From Hermatobates lingyangjiaoensis (taxonomy: Eukaryota; Arthropoda; Insecta; Hemiptera; Hermatobatidae), in NCBI GenBank assembly GCA_026182355.1, contig JAPFBL010000167.1:1212407-1276406 (forward strand): 64,000 bases of DNA, in the 5' to 3' direction. The notes below the pieces were generated by a model that saw nothing but the letters and a program-made list of their open reading frames with translations, made no database searches and had not been told where the DNA came from. Positions 56,601 through 59,238 of the stretch are shown here, piece after piece; the first letter of the stretch is position 1, and each line of letters begins with the position of its first letter. Made by a program: the position numbers and the translations under genes.

Positions 56601-58820
56601 TGTATACTTCTGCCTATGAAAAAGGTTTTAAATAAAGACCGAAACGTTGGCAATGAGAGTTTAATTTGAACCTGAAGAACTGACCGAGTTCCGATAAACC
56701 ATAGTTTTTTTCTATTCCACGGTCGATACTTTTATCAATATTTACATATATATATTTATTAATAATTTTTTTGGGTTGTATAAAACTGTTAATTGATGTG
56801 TTTTTTCATTTTTTTCAGCTGGATCTACCACTAAGTAGAACGTTCTACCGATGGTTGCTGTGTGAAGAAAGTTCTTTAGGTCTCGCTGATTTAGCCTACG
56901 TTAACCCTTCGGTCCATTCAACAGTAGTGCGTCTATTGAATGTTGTTAACCAGTACAACAGTGTCATCAACTCTTCTGAACCGCAGCATGTTAAGGATAC
57001 AATCATCCAGAATATGGGTCTAGATGGGTGCCCCATAGAGTCTTTGGGTTTAGACTTCACTCTGCCAGGCTACCCTAACATTGATCTGAGGAAAGGAGGA
57101 AGAGATTTGTGTGTCGATGTGCATAACTTAGAGGAATACTGCAAGGTACTGACTCCTATTTTAGTTGTAGCTAAATTTTCTTTGATCCCTCATAGAAAAA
57201 CATTTATGAAGTTTTTTTTTATCCTCAAATAATTGTTTTAAAGAAATATGTTGCATTATTTTCTTTAATATTCCAATAATTCTTTGCTGCCAATACTGAA
57301 AGTTCAGAGTTCAAGGTGGTTAGAGGAGGTGAAACAGCCTAAGCTTGGTCCAACATAAAATTTGAGAATTTCTTCGTGCCTCTTTTCTTTCTGAGATGTA
57401 AAACAATTGTTCTCTAGCCTGCACGAATGTCAACTACTCGCTAAATTTGTCATGGTGGTGAATATATTAAAAGAATTTTCGAAGATGTTAATAGTAACAA
57501 AGTACTGCTATACAAAACATTACTGATACCGACCTGGACTTCCGAACTTGAACTATGGGGTTGTGCAAAACTTTCCAATATTCATAGAATACAATCGTTG
57601 CAATCTAAAATCCTCCGCACTATCACAAATGCTCCTTATTATGTCAAAAACTACACCCTTCAAAAAGACCTAAAAATTCCATTCATCCAAAACTTAGCCT
57701 CTGATCGTTATAAGTCATTTCTCAACAACCTTTCCTCTCACCCAAATCCATTTGTACGAATCCTTGCTTCCTCCTCACCTTACTAGAATCCCCTAAGGCG
57801 ACTCAAGAGAAAATGGCCCAAGGATCTGATAGTACAAAAATATACTTAAAAAAAAAAATAAGTGAGAAGTTGAACCAGTGGGTTCTTTGCTCATGTGCAT
57901 CGATGTTATTGTGTAATCTATTACTATATATGCCTGTTACGCATAATATGTATAGTTGTATATTTGTAAATAAAGATGTTAAAAAAAAGAAAGAAGGAAT
58001 GTAATAGAAAAAAGGTGAAGGAAGTAAAGTACATATGACGTTGAAATTTGTAGCAGGCCCATTAATATTGCATTAAAACTTCTTCAAGGATATAATTGGT
58101 GGAAATTACTTATTTGCTTGATATTTTCTTATGTGCCTTTGCCATGTGGCAGGTATATAATAAATCGACTATTTCGTTGTTATATAATTTAGATCTTTTG
58201 CTACACAGATGCTAAGTTACAGTGTTGTTCCAGCTGGTAGTCCATTGGTACCTGGTGGAGGGAGTGAGCCGTCAATTGGACAGCGTGCGGGAAGGCGTTG
58301 AAGCAGTTTTCCCAACATCTCACTTAGGACTTTTCTATCCTGACGAGCTGGATAATGTGTTTTGTGGCTCGAATTCTTATTGGGATATGACAGCCCTTCA
58401 AGAGTCATGTCGGACAGACCACGGATATACGCCTGAGTCTAGGGCCATCAAGTTCCTCTTCCAGGTTCTTGCTTCCTATGACACTAAACAACAAAGAGAC
58501 TTTGTCCAGTTTGTTACTGGTTCGCCGAGACTGCCTGTAGGCGGTAAGTTTAAAGTAGAAAATCCCTATTTAAATGCACAAACATTATAATCAATGCCTT
58601 TTAATTGTGGTGTTTTGCTTTAGGTTTCAAATCCTTATCACCACCAATTACTATTGTCCGTAAAATGGTGGACGGAAATATGAAAGCCGACGACTTTTTA
58701 CCTTCAGTCATGACCTGTGTCAACTACCTCAAATTACCTGACTACTCTTCGGTCGAAATCATGCGACACAAATTGAATATTGCTGCCAGTGACGGACAGC
58801 GTTCATTCCACCTTTCATAG
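19541..58820 (+). CDS. TRIP12: TRIP12/ctrip-type HECT E3 ubiquitin ligase (3' part, 22 exons)
   Basis: The join of 22 exons keeps frame throughout and gives about 1415 residues ending at a TAG. In order it encodes the end of the armadillo-like region (1-100), a WWE domain (about 110-185), a conserved helical linker (205-310), a variable Ser/Pro and basic region (310-510), the conserved middle region (510-1000), and a complete HECT domain (about 1030-1415). The catalytic Cys is codon 1382 (58716-58718) in [10 protein letters not shown], 33 residues before the end, exactly as I recall for human TRIP12. The protein accepts ubiquitin from an E2 on that Cys and passes it to substrate lysines. TRIP12 family members act in ubiquitin-fusion degradation and in nuclear regulation. 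The N-terminal ~600 residues are outside the window. Every exon follows AG and precedes GT. Introns are swollen by transposons. Confidence 0.95.
20033..20266 (+). CDS. TRIP12: TRIP12 exon b (start of WWE domain)
   Basis: 78 codons, phase 0 to 0, beginning [14 protein letters not shown]. The WWE signature [14 protein letters not shown] is at the end; the two Trp residues and HPY are the conserved core. WWE modules bind ADP-ribose or mediate protein contacts. Acceptor GCTCAG, donor GAG/GTATGA. Confidence 0.95.
20267..21659. other. TRIP12 intron, AT-rich
   Basis: I see no gene or recognised repeat. The stretch is strongly AT-rich with many T and A runs. Confidence 0.6.
21660..21865 (+). CDS. 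TRIP12: TRIP12 exon c (end of WWE domain)
   Basis: Begins [20 protein letters not shown] and [20 protein letters not shown], the second half of the WWE domain, then a Ser/Asn linker. Two donors keep the same phase (2): CAG/GTACTC after 21844 and CAT/GTAATA after 21865. I chose the later one because it retains RYSEAE, which resembles the YSES of vertebrate TRIP12. The earlier donor gives a protein seven residues shorter. Without splicing, a stop follows at once. Confidence 0.85.
22814..22842 (+). ncRNA. Hammerhead-like motif, ACCGGT type
   Basis: TTGATGA, T, GCA/TGC stem, GAA, palindrome ACCGGT, then C. No matching inverted partner is obvious next to it. Stem II is only three pairs. Confidence 0.4.
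23127..23185 (-). repeat. SINE fragment
   Basis: CAAGTTAATTAGAGTAGGTA then TCTTTAAGGAGTACTAAACA matches the reverse complement of the SINE body (compare 4068-4100). Confidence 0.55.
23266..23832. mobile_element. MITE with CCGAAAATAAGAC inverted ends
   Basis: Left end CGTCGTTTTCCGAAAATAAG and right end CTTATTTTCGGAAAAAGACG are inverted repeats, with a second pair inside (GGGCTTATTTTCGGGGGAC). TA-like flanks suggest a Tc1/mariner-type target. There is no transposase. Confidence 0.65.
24345..24425. repeat. Half copy of the 9272-9500 foldback
   Basis: TTTCTTTATCGAGTTTTGGT, CTGGCGTTAAAAATTCTAAA and AGCACTTTTAAACCAGTC match the left arm of that element with substitutions. Confidence 0.6.
25181..25343 (+). 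CDS. TRIP12: TRIP12 exon d
   Basis: Enters in phase 2, leaves in phase 0. It encodes [20 protein letters not shown] or CIEIDNSLK..., depending on the donor used in exon c. The strongly conserved [20 protein letters not shown] and [14 protein letters not shown] follow. Donor AGG/GTATGC. Confidence 0.95.
25432..25579 (+). CDS. TRIP12: TRIP12 exon e
   Basis: [20 protein letters not shown], then [20 protein letters not shown] and [10 protein letters not shown]. This conserved armadillo-like helical block matches TRIP12 closely. Acceptor TTTTTCCAG, donor AAG/GTAATT, phase 0 to 1. Confidence 0.95.
25580..26962. other. TRIP12 intron with a dead PLE piece
   Basis: Contains the PLE fragment at about 26330-26710 and a copy of the TTTCTTACTATGGTTTAGAC repeat (about 26868), then TATATA tracts just before the next exon. 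The rest is unassigned AT-rich DNA. Confidence 0.6.
26330..26710 (-). pseudogene. PLE RT fragment
   Basis: On the minus strand, [20 protein letters not shown] and [20 protein letters not shown], then [13 protein letters not shown], align with residues about 178-243 of the PLE frame at 16150-17355 (NRIVPADVHH, FPGAHRLGAVVREFFPI, ISYRKPAN). Stops and a truncated 3' side show it is dead. It is younger than, or diverged from, that lineage. Confidence 0.75.
26963..27175 (+). CDS. TRIP12: TRIP12 exon f (variable Ser/Pro-rich region)
   Basis: Completes the [11 protein letters not shown] motif conserved after FTREG, then a Ser/Thr/Pro-rich linker ([20 protein letters not shown]) of low complexity. 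Phase 1 to 1; donor ATAG/GTAAGA. Confidence 0.9.
27444..27777. repeat. Foldback element, ACGCGT family
   Basis: Arms of about 150 bp (27444-27600 and 27620-27777) are near-perfect reverse complements. The outer ends are CTGAGGTAAAATGGAT and ATCCATTTTACCTCGG; the centre is GAATTC-rich. Each arm has the ribozyme-like motif. There is no ORF. Confidence 0.9.
27689..27721 (+). ncRNA. Hammerhead-like motif, ACGCGT type
   Basis: CTGATGA, T, perfect six-pair stem GAACAC/GTGTTC with AAA loop, GAA, palindrome ACGCGT, then T. This is one of the cleanest examples. Stem III could form two pairs within one molecule or six in a dimer. Confidence 0.6.
27993..28734 (+). mobile_element. Tigger/pogo-like DNA transposon, internally deleted
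   Basis: Perfect 22-bp inverted ends start CAGTGGAACCTCTACATACG, with TA duplicated on both sides (27991-27992, 28735-28736). Internal CTCTACATACGAGA-like repeats extend the termini. It keeps the tail of a transposase (28171-28332). Confidence 0.92.
28171..28332 (+). pseudogene. Tigger-like transposase C-terminal remnant
   Basis: The frame reads [20 protein letters not shown], then [14 protein letters not shown] and [19 protein letters not shown] before TAA. The FRxILKxRQxQxSLDxF pattern is typical of the C-terminal tail of Tigger-family transposases. The HTH and DDE catalytic parts are gone, so the element is non-autonomous. Confidence 0.75.
30532..30883. repeat. Foldback element, ACGCGT family
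   Basis: Arms of about 130 bp begin GTAGGGTAAAAATCTAATGA and end with TAGCTTTTTACCTTAC. The loop is a TACTATA-rich tandem tract. The minus arm has an intact motif at 30585-30617; the plus arm's copy (30793-30825) carries changes (CTAAGGA, TGGAAACGCG). Confidence 0.85.
30585..30617 (-). ncRNA. Hammerhead-like motif, ACGCGT type
   Basis: CTGAGGA, A, GAACAC/GTGTTC stem with TAC loop, GAA, ACGCGT, T. The stem II bases match 27689-27721, but the loop and the extra base differ. Confidence 0.55.
31280..31379 (+). CDS. TRIP12: TRIP12 exon g (acidic linker)
   Basis: [20 protein letters not shown] then [13 protein letters not shown]. Weakly conserved; supported by phase (1 in, 2 out), acceptor GATAG, donor CAG/GTTAGT and open frame. 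Its place matches the variable segment before the basic [12 protein letters not shown] block. Confidence 0.75.
31380..32948. other. TRIP12 intron
   Basis: Mostly AT-rich. The minus strand of 32047-32085 has a decayed CATGAAGAAGG ... TCGAAACGTTT motif. A 78-residue minus-strand frame at 32550-32783 is unrecognised. Confidence 0.5.
32949..33067 (+). CDS. TRIP12: TRIP12 exon h (basic region)
   Basis: Phase 2 to 1: [20 protein letters not shown], then [19 protein letters not shown]. The Lys/Arg cluster corresponds to the KRKRLPKRGPR-type basic block of vertebrate TRIP12 and could be a nuclear localisation signal. Confidence 0.88.
33105..33275. other. GC-rich island between direct repeats
   Basis: GTAATGTATTTTAC occurs at about 33095 and 33266 and brackets some 160 bp of much higher GC. 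The interior contains the hairpin CCCCATGCTT/AAGCATGGGG. It looks inserted; the family is unknown. Confidence 0.5.
33848..34125 (+). repeat. tRNA-derived SINE, best-preserved copy
   Basis: The head is tRNA-like: GGGCTAGGTTAGCTCAGTGG (A box TAGCTCAGTGG), then GGGTTCGATACCC (B box) and CTGGCCC, which can pair with GGGCTAG as an acceptor stem. The body holds CCCTCGAAGAGGACGTTAGC, then AATGCACTTGAGTTATGCAA and TTTAGGACTCCCAATGTAGA. It is SINE-derived, not a functional tRNA gene. Confidence 0.85.
34904..35085 (+). CDS. TRIP12: TRIP12 exon i
   Basis: A Gln-rich start ([20 protein letters not shown]) is followed by the conserved [20 protein letters not shown] block, matching SFLASLNPKTWGR of vertebrates. 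Phase 1 to 0; donor AAG/GTAACA. Confidence 0.93.
35167..35361 (+). CDS. TRIP12: TRIP12 exon j
   Basis: [20 protein letters not shown], then [20 protein letters not shown]. It matches the NNREKIKGWIKEQAHKF block. It probably ends at GTG/GTCAGT after 35361; a donor three bases earlier would also keep frame. 65 codons, phase 0 to 0. Confidence 0.92.
35362..37045. other. TRIP12 intron with a hAT-like end
   Basis: Near 35553, CAATGTTTCTCAAACTTTTT then CAGGGTGCACCTTG resembles the terminal repeat of common hAT-type MITEs; the other end is not clear. GCGTTGATTTTTATTTCACA near 36246 repeats the 7900 and 26880 sequences. Confidence 0.5.
37046..37225 (+). CDS. TRIP12: TRIP12 exon k
   Basis: [20 protein letters not shown], then [20 protein letters not shown] and [13 protein letters not shown]. 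It corresponds to the FEIQHSGFVKQLLLYLT and RLKRFLHVFF block of vertebrate TRIP12. 60 codons, phase 0 to 0. Confidence 0.95.
37323..37499 (+). CDS. TRIP12: TRIP12 exon l
   Basis: [20 protein letters not shown], then [20 protein letters not shown] and HQLK. These motifs are near-invariant in the family. Donor AAG/GTAACT. Confidence 0.96.
37500..38925. other. TRIP12 intron with G-rich minisatellite
   Basis: Aside from the G-rich repeat at 38133-38345, the intron is AT-rich with no recognised element. Confidence 0.6.
38133..38345. repeat. G-rich minisatellite
   Basis: Units of about 30-60 bp alternate runs of 6-11 G with GTCAGGGTCAGTAAAGTTAT or GTCACGGTCAGTATAGTTAT. Several runs of four or more G on the coding strand could form G-quadruplexes in DNA or pre-mRNA. 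Confidence 0.9.
38926..39117 (+). CDS. TRIP12: TRIP12 exon m
   Basis: [20 protein letters not shown], then [20 protein letters not shown] and a Ser/Asp/Glu acidic stretch ([15 protein letters not shown]). Highly conserved. Donor TTG/GTGAGT. Confidence 0.97.
39190..39425 (-). pseudogene. LINE C-terminal fragment (non-LTR retrotransposon)
   Basis: The minus strand reads [20 protein letters not shown] then [12 protein letters not shown]. This resembles the C-x2-C...EE.. HLL..C..L motif after the RT/RNase H region of R1/I/Jockey-group LINEs, with one Cys replaced. Stops interrupt the frame on both sides. Confidence 0.6.
39440..41110 (+). pseudogene. Degenerate PLE RT/GIY-YIG copy split by a hAT MITE
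   Basis: Readable pieces in shifting frames: [11 protein letters not shown] (39462-), [20 protein letters not shown] and [13 protein letters not shown] (thumb), [20 protein letters not shown] and [11 protein letters not shown] (39705-). After the insertion come [15 protein letters not shown] and [20 protein letters not shown] (GIY-YIG core with YVG and Arg). Stops and frameshifts make it a pseudogene. It is a third PLE lineage, distinct from the two longer frames. A perfect 8-bp target duplication shows the hAT element entered after the PLE. Confidence 0.8.
39882..40725. mobile_element. hAT-type non-autonomous transposon
   Basis: Ends CAGTGTTCCCAACCTGTGGG and the mirror AAAGGTTGGGAACCGCTG are imperfect inverted repeats. 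The perfect 8-bp duplication ATCTATTG lies at 39874-39881 and 40726-40733. The ends contain GGGTCGCGACCCC and ATGGGTCGCT blocks. 844 bp, no transposase seen. Confidence 0.95.
41111..41897. other. TRIP12 intron remainder with repeat pieces
   Basis: CTCTGATGACATAAAGTGTA then AGGCCTTAGAGC (about 41556-41588) is related to the repeat at 11876-11915. 41450-41520 has a small inverted repeat around CGTAAAGCTGTTTCGTTACC. No gene was seen. Confidence 0.5.
41898..42106 (+). CDS. TRIP12: TRIP12 exon n
   Basis: [20 protein letters not shown], then [16 protein letters not shown] and [16 protein letters not shown]. It matches [24 protein letters not shown] sequence in vertebrates. Phase 0 to 2; donor AA/GTCAGT. 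Confidence 0.96.
42175..42545. repeat. Imperfect tandem repeat, ~110-130 bp
   Basis: Blocks of ATTCTCTGACAAAGTCTCTT, then GAGATAAATGTTCGAATCTC and TTAACCATTGGGTGTTT, recur about three times with different spacers. GGTTAGGCACCTC also repeats at the left edge. The function is unknown. Confidence 0.75.
42820..43555 (+). mobile_element. PLE 5' end with ribozyme-like motif and ORF start
   Basis: A GC-richer leader (from about 42830) leads to the motif at 43148-43179. The PLE ORF start at 43371 reads [18 protein letters not shown], then [20 protein letters not shown] and [14 protein letters not shown]. As in the two other copies, the coding piece stops where ACACAAATATATA runs into TA-rich DNA. 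It is a third, diverged copy in single orientation. Confidence 0.7.
43148..43179 (+). ncRNA. Hammerhead-like motif upstream of PLE ORF start
   Basis: CCGATGA (one change from CTGATGA), T, stem GACTT/AAGTC, GAA, AGCT, T. Compared with 18088-18119 the stem bases differ but pairing is kept, which suggests compensatory change. Confidence 0.5.
43869..43996 (+). CDS. TRIP12: TRIP12 exon o
   Basis: [20 protein letters not shown], then [20 protein letters not shown] and WN. The basic linker and the ADELWN end match KHDELWHDG of vertebrates. Phase 2 to 1. Confidence 0.93.
43997..45339. other. TRIP12 intron with F1 repeat and (TA)n
   Basis: An F1 repeat on the minus strand lies at 44492-44580, flanked by (TA)n tracts (44479-44492 and 44611-44650). 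The rest is AT-rich. Confidence 0.65.
44492..44580 (-). repeat. Dispersed repeat F1 between (TA)n tracts
   Basis: ATCAATGATCAAACCACAAT ... CTTTCAACCGTAACAAGCGG ... TCTTCGTCAGAGTCAAAAAC, the same unit as 8430-8525. TAAGATC is deleted here, so the stem III palindrome is lost. Confidence 0.8.
45340..45524 (+). CDS. TRIP12: TRIP12 exon p
   Basis: [20 protein letters not shown], then [20 protein letters not shown] and [18 protein letters not shown]. It corresponds to the [20 protein letters not shown] region. Phase 1 to 0; donor CAG/GTACAA. Confidence 0.93.
45890..46165 (+). repeat. SINE copy, head decayed
   Basis: ATTAAGCCGTCGGTTCCGAG, then CCTGTAGGATATCAGGTATT and AATATACTTGAGTTAGG match the SINE body. 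Confidence 0.75.
46203..46500. mobile_element. Left end of a Tigger-like element
   Basis: CAGTAAACCCTCACTTTTCC then CGGATAATGAGAACCGAAGA resembles the terminal repeats of pogo/Tigger-type elements. No mirrored right end or transposase was found, so the extent is uncertain. Confidence 0.45.
46795..46900 (+). repeat. SINE tail fragment
   Basis: CCAAATGTAGAATCAATTTT, then GACCAATGTTCGGTCCATGT and TCTAACCTAATT match the SINE 3' part. Confidence 0.7.
46935..47100. repeat. Foldback element, AATATT type
   Basis: Arms ACACAAAACACGACACAGAA ... TTCAATATTTTGAACTGTTG mirror CAACAGTTCGAAATATTGAA ... GTGTTTTGTGT. The right arm has GATGATGA, stem GAAC.../GTTC, GAA, ATAT, T. It is short with a small loop. 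Confidence 0.8.
47830..48130. repeat. Foldback element, ACCGGT family
   Basis: Left arm ATGTCTGTCATACCTCGTAA ... GGTTTCGGGTCCGTC mirrors GACGGACCCGAAACCGGTCG ... TTACGAGGTATGACGG. The inner arms carry AGTCCCATCTCTTGAGCAA and its complement. GAA, ACCGGT, C is present at 48070-48079; the 5' core is decayed. Confidence 0.8.
48717..48965. mobile_element. Palindromic MITE, TGAGCCG family, diverged copy
   Basis: Ends AATTGAGCTGTTTTCTTTGA and TCAAAGAAAACGGCTCAATT are inverted repeats with AAGTGGTGTAAGCCCATTTT inside. It shares the layout of copies 1 and 2 with a different interior. Confidence 0.75.
49253..49362 (+). CDS. TRIP12: TRIP12 exon q
   Basis: [20 protein letters not shown], then [16 protein letters not shown]. 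It matches [20 protein letters not shown]. Phase 0 to 2. Confidence 0.96.
49575..49672 (-). repeat. Dispersed repeat F1
   Basis: CAATGATCAAACAACAATAA ... AAATCTTTCAACCGTAACAA ... CTTCGTCAGAGTCAAAAACC. The same unit and orientation as 8430 and 44492. Confidence 0.8.
50731..50995. mobile_element. Palindromic MITE, TGAGCCG family, copy 2
   Basis: The reverse complement of 8821-9083 over nearly its whole length (AATTGAGCCGTTTATTTTGA ... GGCTCAATT), about 265 bp, no ORF. High identity between distant copies suggests recent activity. Confidence 0.87.
51067..51095 (+). ncRNA. Hammerhead-like motif, ACGT type
   Basis: CTGATGA, T, stem GTA/TAC around AGTATAC, GAA, ACGT, T, followed by TGGCAAAAAGG. 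No inverted partner nearby. Stem II is short. Confidence 0.45.
51439..51694 (+). CDS. TRIP12: TRIP12 exon r (entry to HECT region)
   Basis: [50 protein letters not shown] and [10 protein letters not shown]. The [19 protein letters not shown] junction with exon s is the canonical start of the HECT N-lobe. Confidence 0.97.
51904..52198 (+). repeat. tRNA-derived SINE
   Basis: Head GTGCCACGTTAGCTCAGTGG with A box, decayed B box GGGGTTCTGGACC, then CCTCGGAGAGTACGTTAAGC, AATGCACTTGAGATAGGCAA and the CCTTAACTAACCTAAC tail. A G run lies near 51983. Confidence 0.85.
52430..53055. repeat. Foldback element of the 30532 family, split by a hAT-like MITE
   Basis: Outer ends GTAGGGTAAAAAAAGTTAAT and AACTTTTTTATCCTAC match the 30532-30883 family. 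Motif copies lie at 52847-52876 (minus, decayed), 52912-52944 (GAACAC/GTGTTC, GAA, ACGCG) and 52969-53001 (CTGAAGA ... GAA, ACGCGT, T). Arm order suggests an extra partial duplication. Confidence 0.7.
52461..52810. mobile_element. hAT-like MITE, 350 bp
   Basis: Inverted ends CAATGTTTCCTCTA and TAGAGGGAACATTG, flanked by GTCTGCAC and GTCTTCAC (8-bp duplication, one mismatch). The paralogous foldback at 30553-30560 shows the empty site GTCTCCAC. The interior has GCGCGCATGCGC near the left end. There is no transposase. Confidence 0.85.
53517..53762 (+). CDS. TRIP12: TRIP12 exon s (HECT N-lobe)
   Basis: [20 protein letters not shown], then [18 protein letters not shown] [20 protein letters not shown] and DSRM. 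The HECT N-lobe contributes the E2-binding surface. 82 codons, phase 0 to 0. Confidence 0.97.
53960..54658. repeat. 78-bp minisatellite, nine units
   Basis: Near-identical units start CAACTCATTCAAACTGTATA at 53960, 54038, 54116, 54194, 54272, 54349, 54427, 54505 and 54581 (period 78; one unit 77, one 76). Each contains the perfect palindrome AACTGTATACAGTT. It lies in the intron between exons s and t. Confidence 0.97.
54659..55309. other. TRIP12 intron stretch with a MITE-like end
   Basis: GGTGCTCCTCGTTTAACGAC then GTCGTTAAACGA (54724-54790) forms an internal inverted repeat, typical of a miniature element end. The rest is AT-rich. Confidence 0.45.
55310..55520. repeat. Foldback element, GAAAGCCGTC type
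   Basis: Arms TATTAGAAATAGGTAAAACC, GTCATACCTCGT ... mirror ... GAGGTATAACGGTTTTACCT, ATTTCTAATA. The right arm reads TTGAAGA, T, stem GGAC/GTCC with AAC loop, GAA, AGCCGT, C. It shares its ends with the 47830-48130 family. Confidence 0.85.
55970..56325. repeat. Foldback element, ACAT type
   Basis: Long arms (about 150 bp) start TGTATTAGGTAGGTTTTGTT and end ACAAAACCTACCTAATACAA. The small loop is near 56135-56150. The plus-arm motif at 56224-56255 is clean; the minus-arm copy has CAGAAGA. Confidence 0.9.
56224..56255 (+). ncRNA. Hammerhead-like motif, ACAT type
   Basis: CTGAAGA, T, perfect stem GATGTA/TACATC with CAAA loop, GAA, ACAT, T. Stem III here is A-U with C-A next to it, so it is weaker. 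Confidence 0.5.
56371..56708. repeat. Foldback element of the 17305 family
   Basis: Arms CTATGGTTTATCGGGACTCG ... AACGTTTCGGTCTTTATTTA mirror TAAATAAAGACCGAAACGTT ... GTTCCGATAAACCATAG. GAA, ACGT, T follows stem GGT.../ACC. (TA)n flanks lie on the left (about 56358) and right (about 56746). Confidence 0.88.
56819..57145 (+). CDS. TRIP12: TRIP12 exon t (HECT N-lobe)
   Basis: [60 protein letters not shown] and [18 protein letters not shown] and NLEEY are HECT hallmarks. 109 codons, phase 0 to 0. Confidence 0.97.
57488..57990 (+). mobile_element. Jockey-type LINE, 5'-truncated 3' end
   Basis: The frame from 57490 reads [60 protein letters not shown] and [31 protein letters not shown] follows after an in-frame stop. 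The LYK..L.P.W....LWG and NAPYYV..Y.L..DL.IP motifs mark the end of a Jockey-clade reverse transcriptase protein. A short 3' tail ends in AATAAAGATGTTAAAAAAAA. Dead copy in sense orientation in the TRIP12 intron. Confidence 0.88.
58234..58543 (+). CDS. TRIP12: TRIP12 exon u (HECT)
   Basis: [80 protein letters not shown] and [14 protein letters not shown] and FVTGSPRLP are the linker and C-lobe landmarks. Phase 0 to 1; donor GCG/GTAAGT. Confidence 0.98.
58624..58820 (+). CDS. TRIP12: TRIP12 final coding exon (HECT C-lobe, catalytic Cys)
   Basis: [60 protein letters not shown] and FHLS, then TAG at 58818-58820. The catalytic Cys codon is 58716-58718. The terminal FHLS matches the family exactly. 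Confidence 0.98.
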
Positions 58821-59238
58821 TCTTTCCCAATGGTAAGAATTCATTCACCTCCCACTTCATTATTATACTTGGTCATGAAAAGTTAATAGTAGACCTAACT
58901 GGTATTATAATGGTTATCGTACAGGACTCGTACTTTTACATCCGGATGAAAAAGATAAAACACAGAGAATCGTCAAAAATTGAAGATCTCCTTAGGCTAG
59001 AGTGCACTGTACGAGCCCCAGCGTTTACAGAGACTGGCCTTTACACAGAGGTTATAAGGGTTTCCCTACTCTCCAGTAGGGATTTTGGAGTCATTTCTTT
59101 TTCTTAAATGGCAACTTATACTTATACTGCAGTAATGTTTATTTCAATATAACTTTAATTGAATCAATATAAGTTTAATTAGTTCTTGCTATATTCCTGG
59201 TTTGGGAAAAGACCAAACACTTCTTTGAGTCTAATAAA
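58821..59238 (+). other. TRIP12: TRIP12 3' UTR (minimum extent)
   Basis: No later coding exon is needed after FHLS-stop. The first AATAAA is at 59233-59238; others follow near 60281, 61605 and 62807. Vertebrate TRIP12 has a UTR of a few kb, so the real end may be further right. The frame at 58910-59107 has no recognisable similarity. Confidence 0.5.

Noticed and set aside
58910..59107. 65-residue frame just after the TRIP12 stop
   Set aside because: The TRIP12 stop follows the family-typical FHLS end, and this frame matches nothing; treated as 3' UTR.
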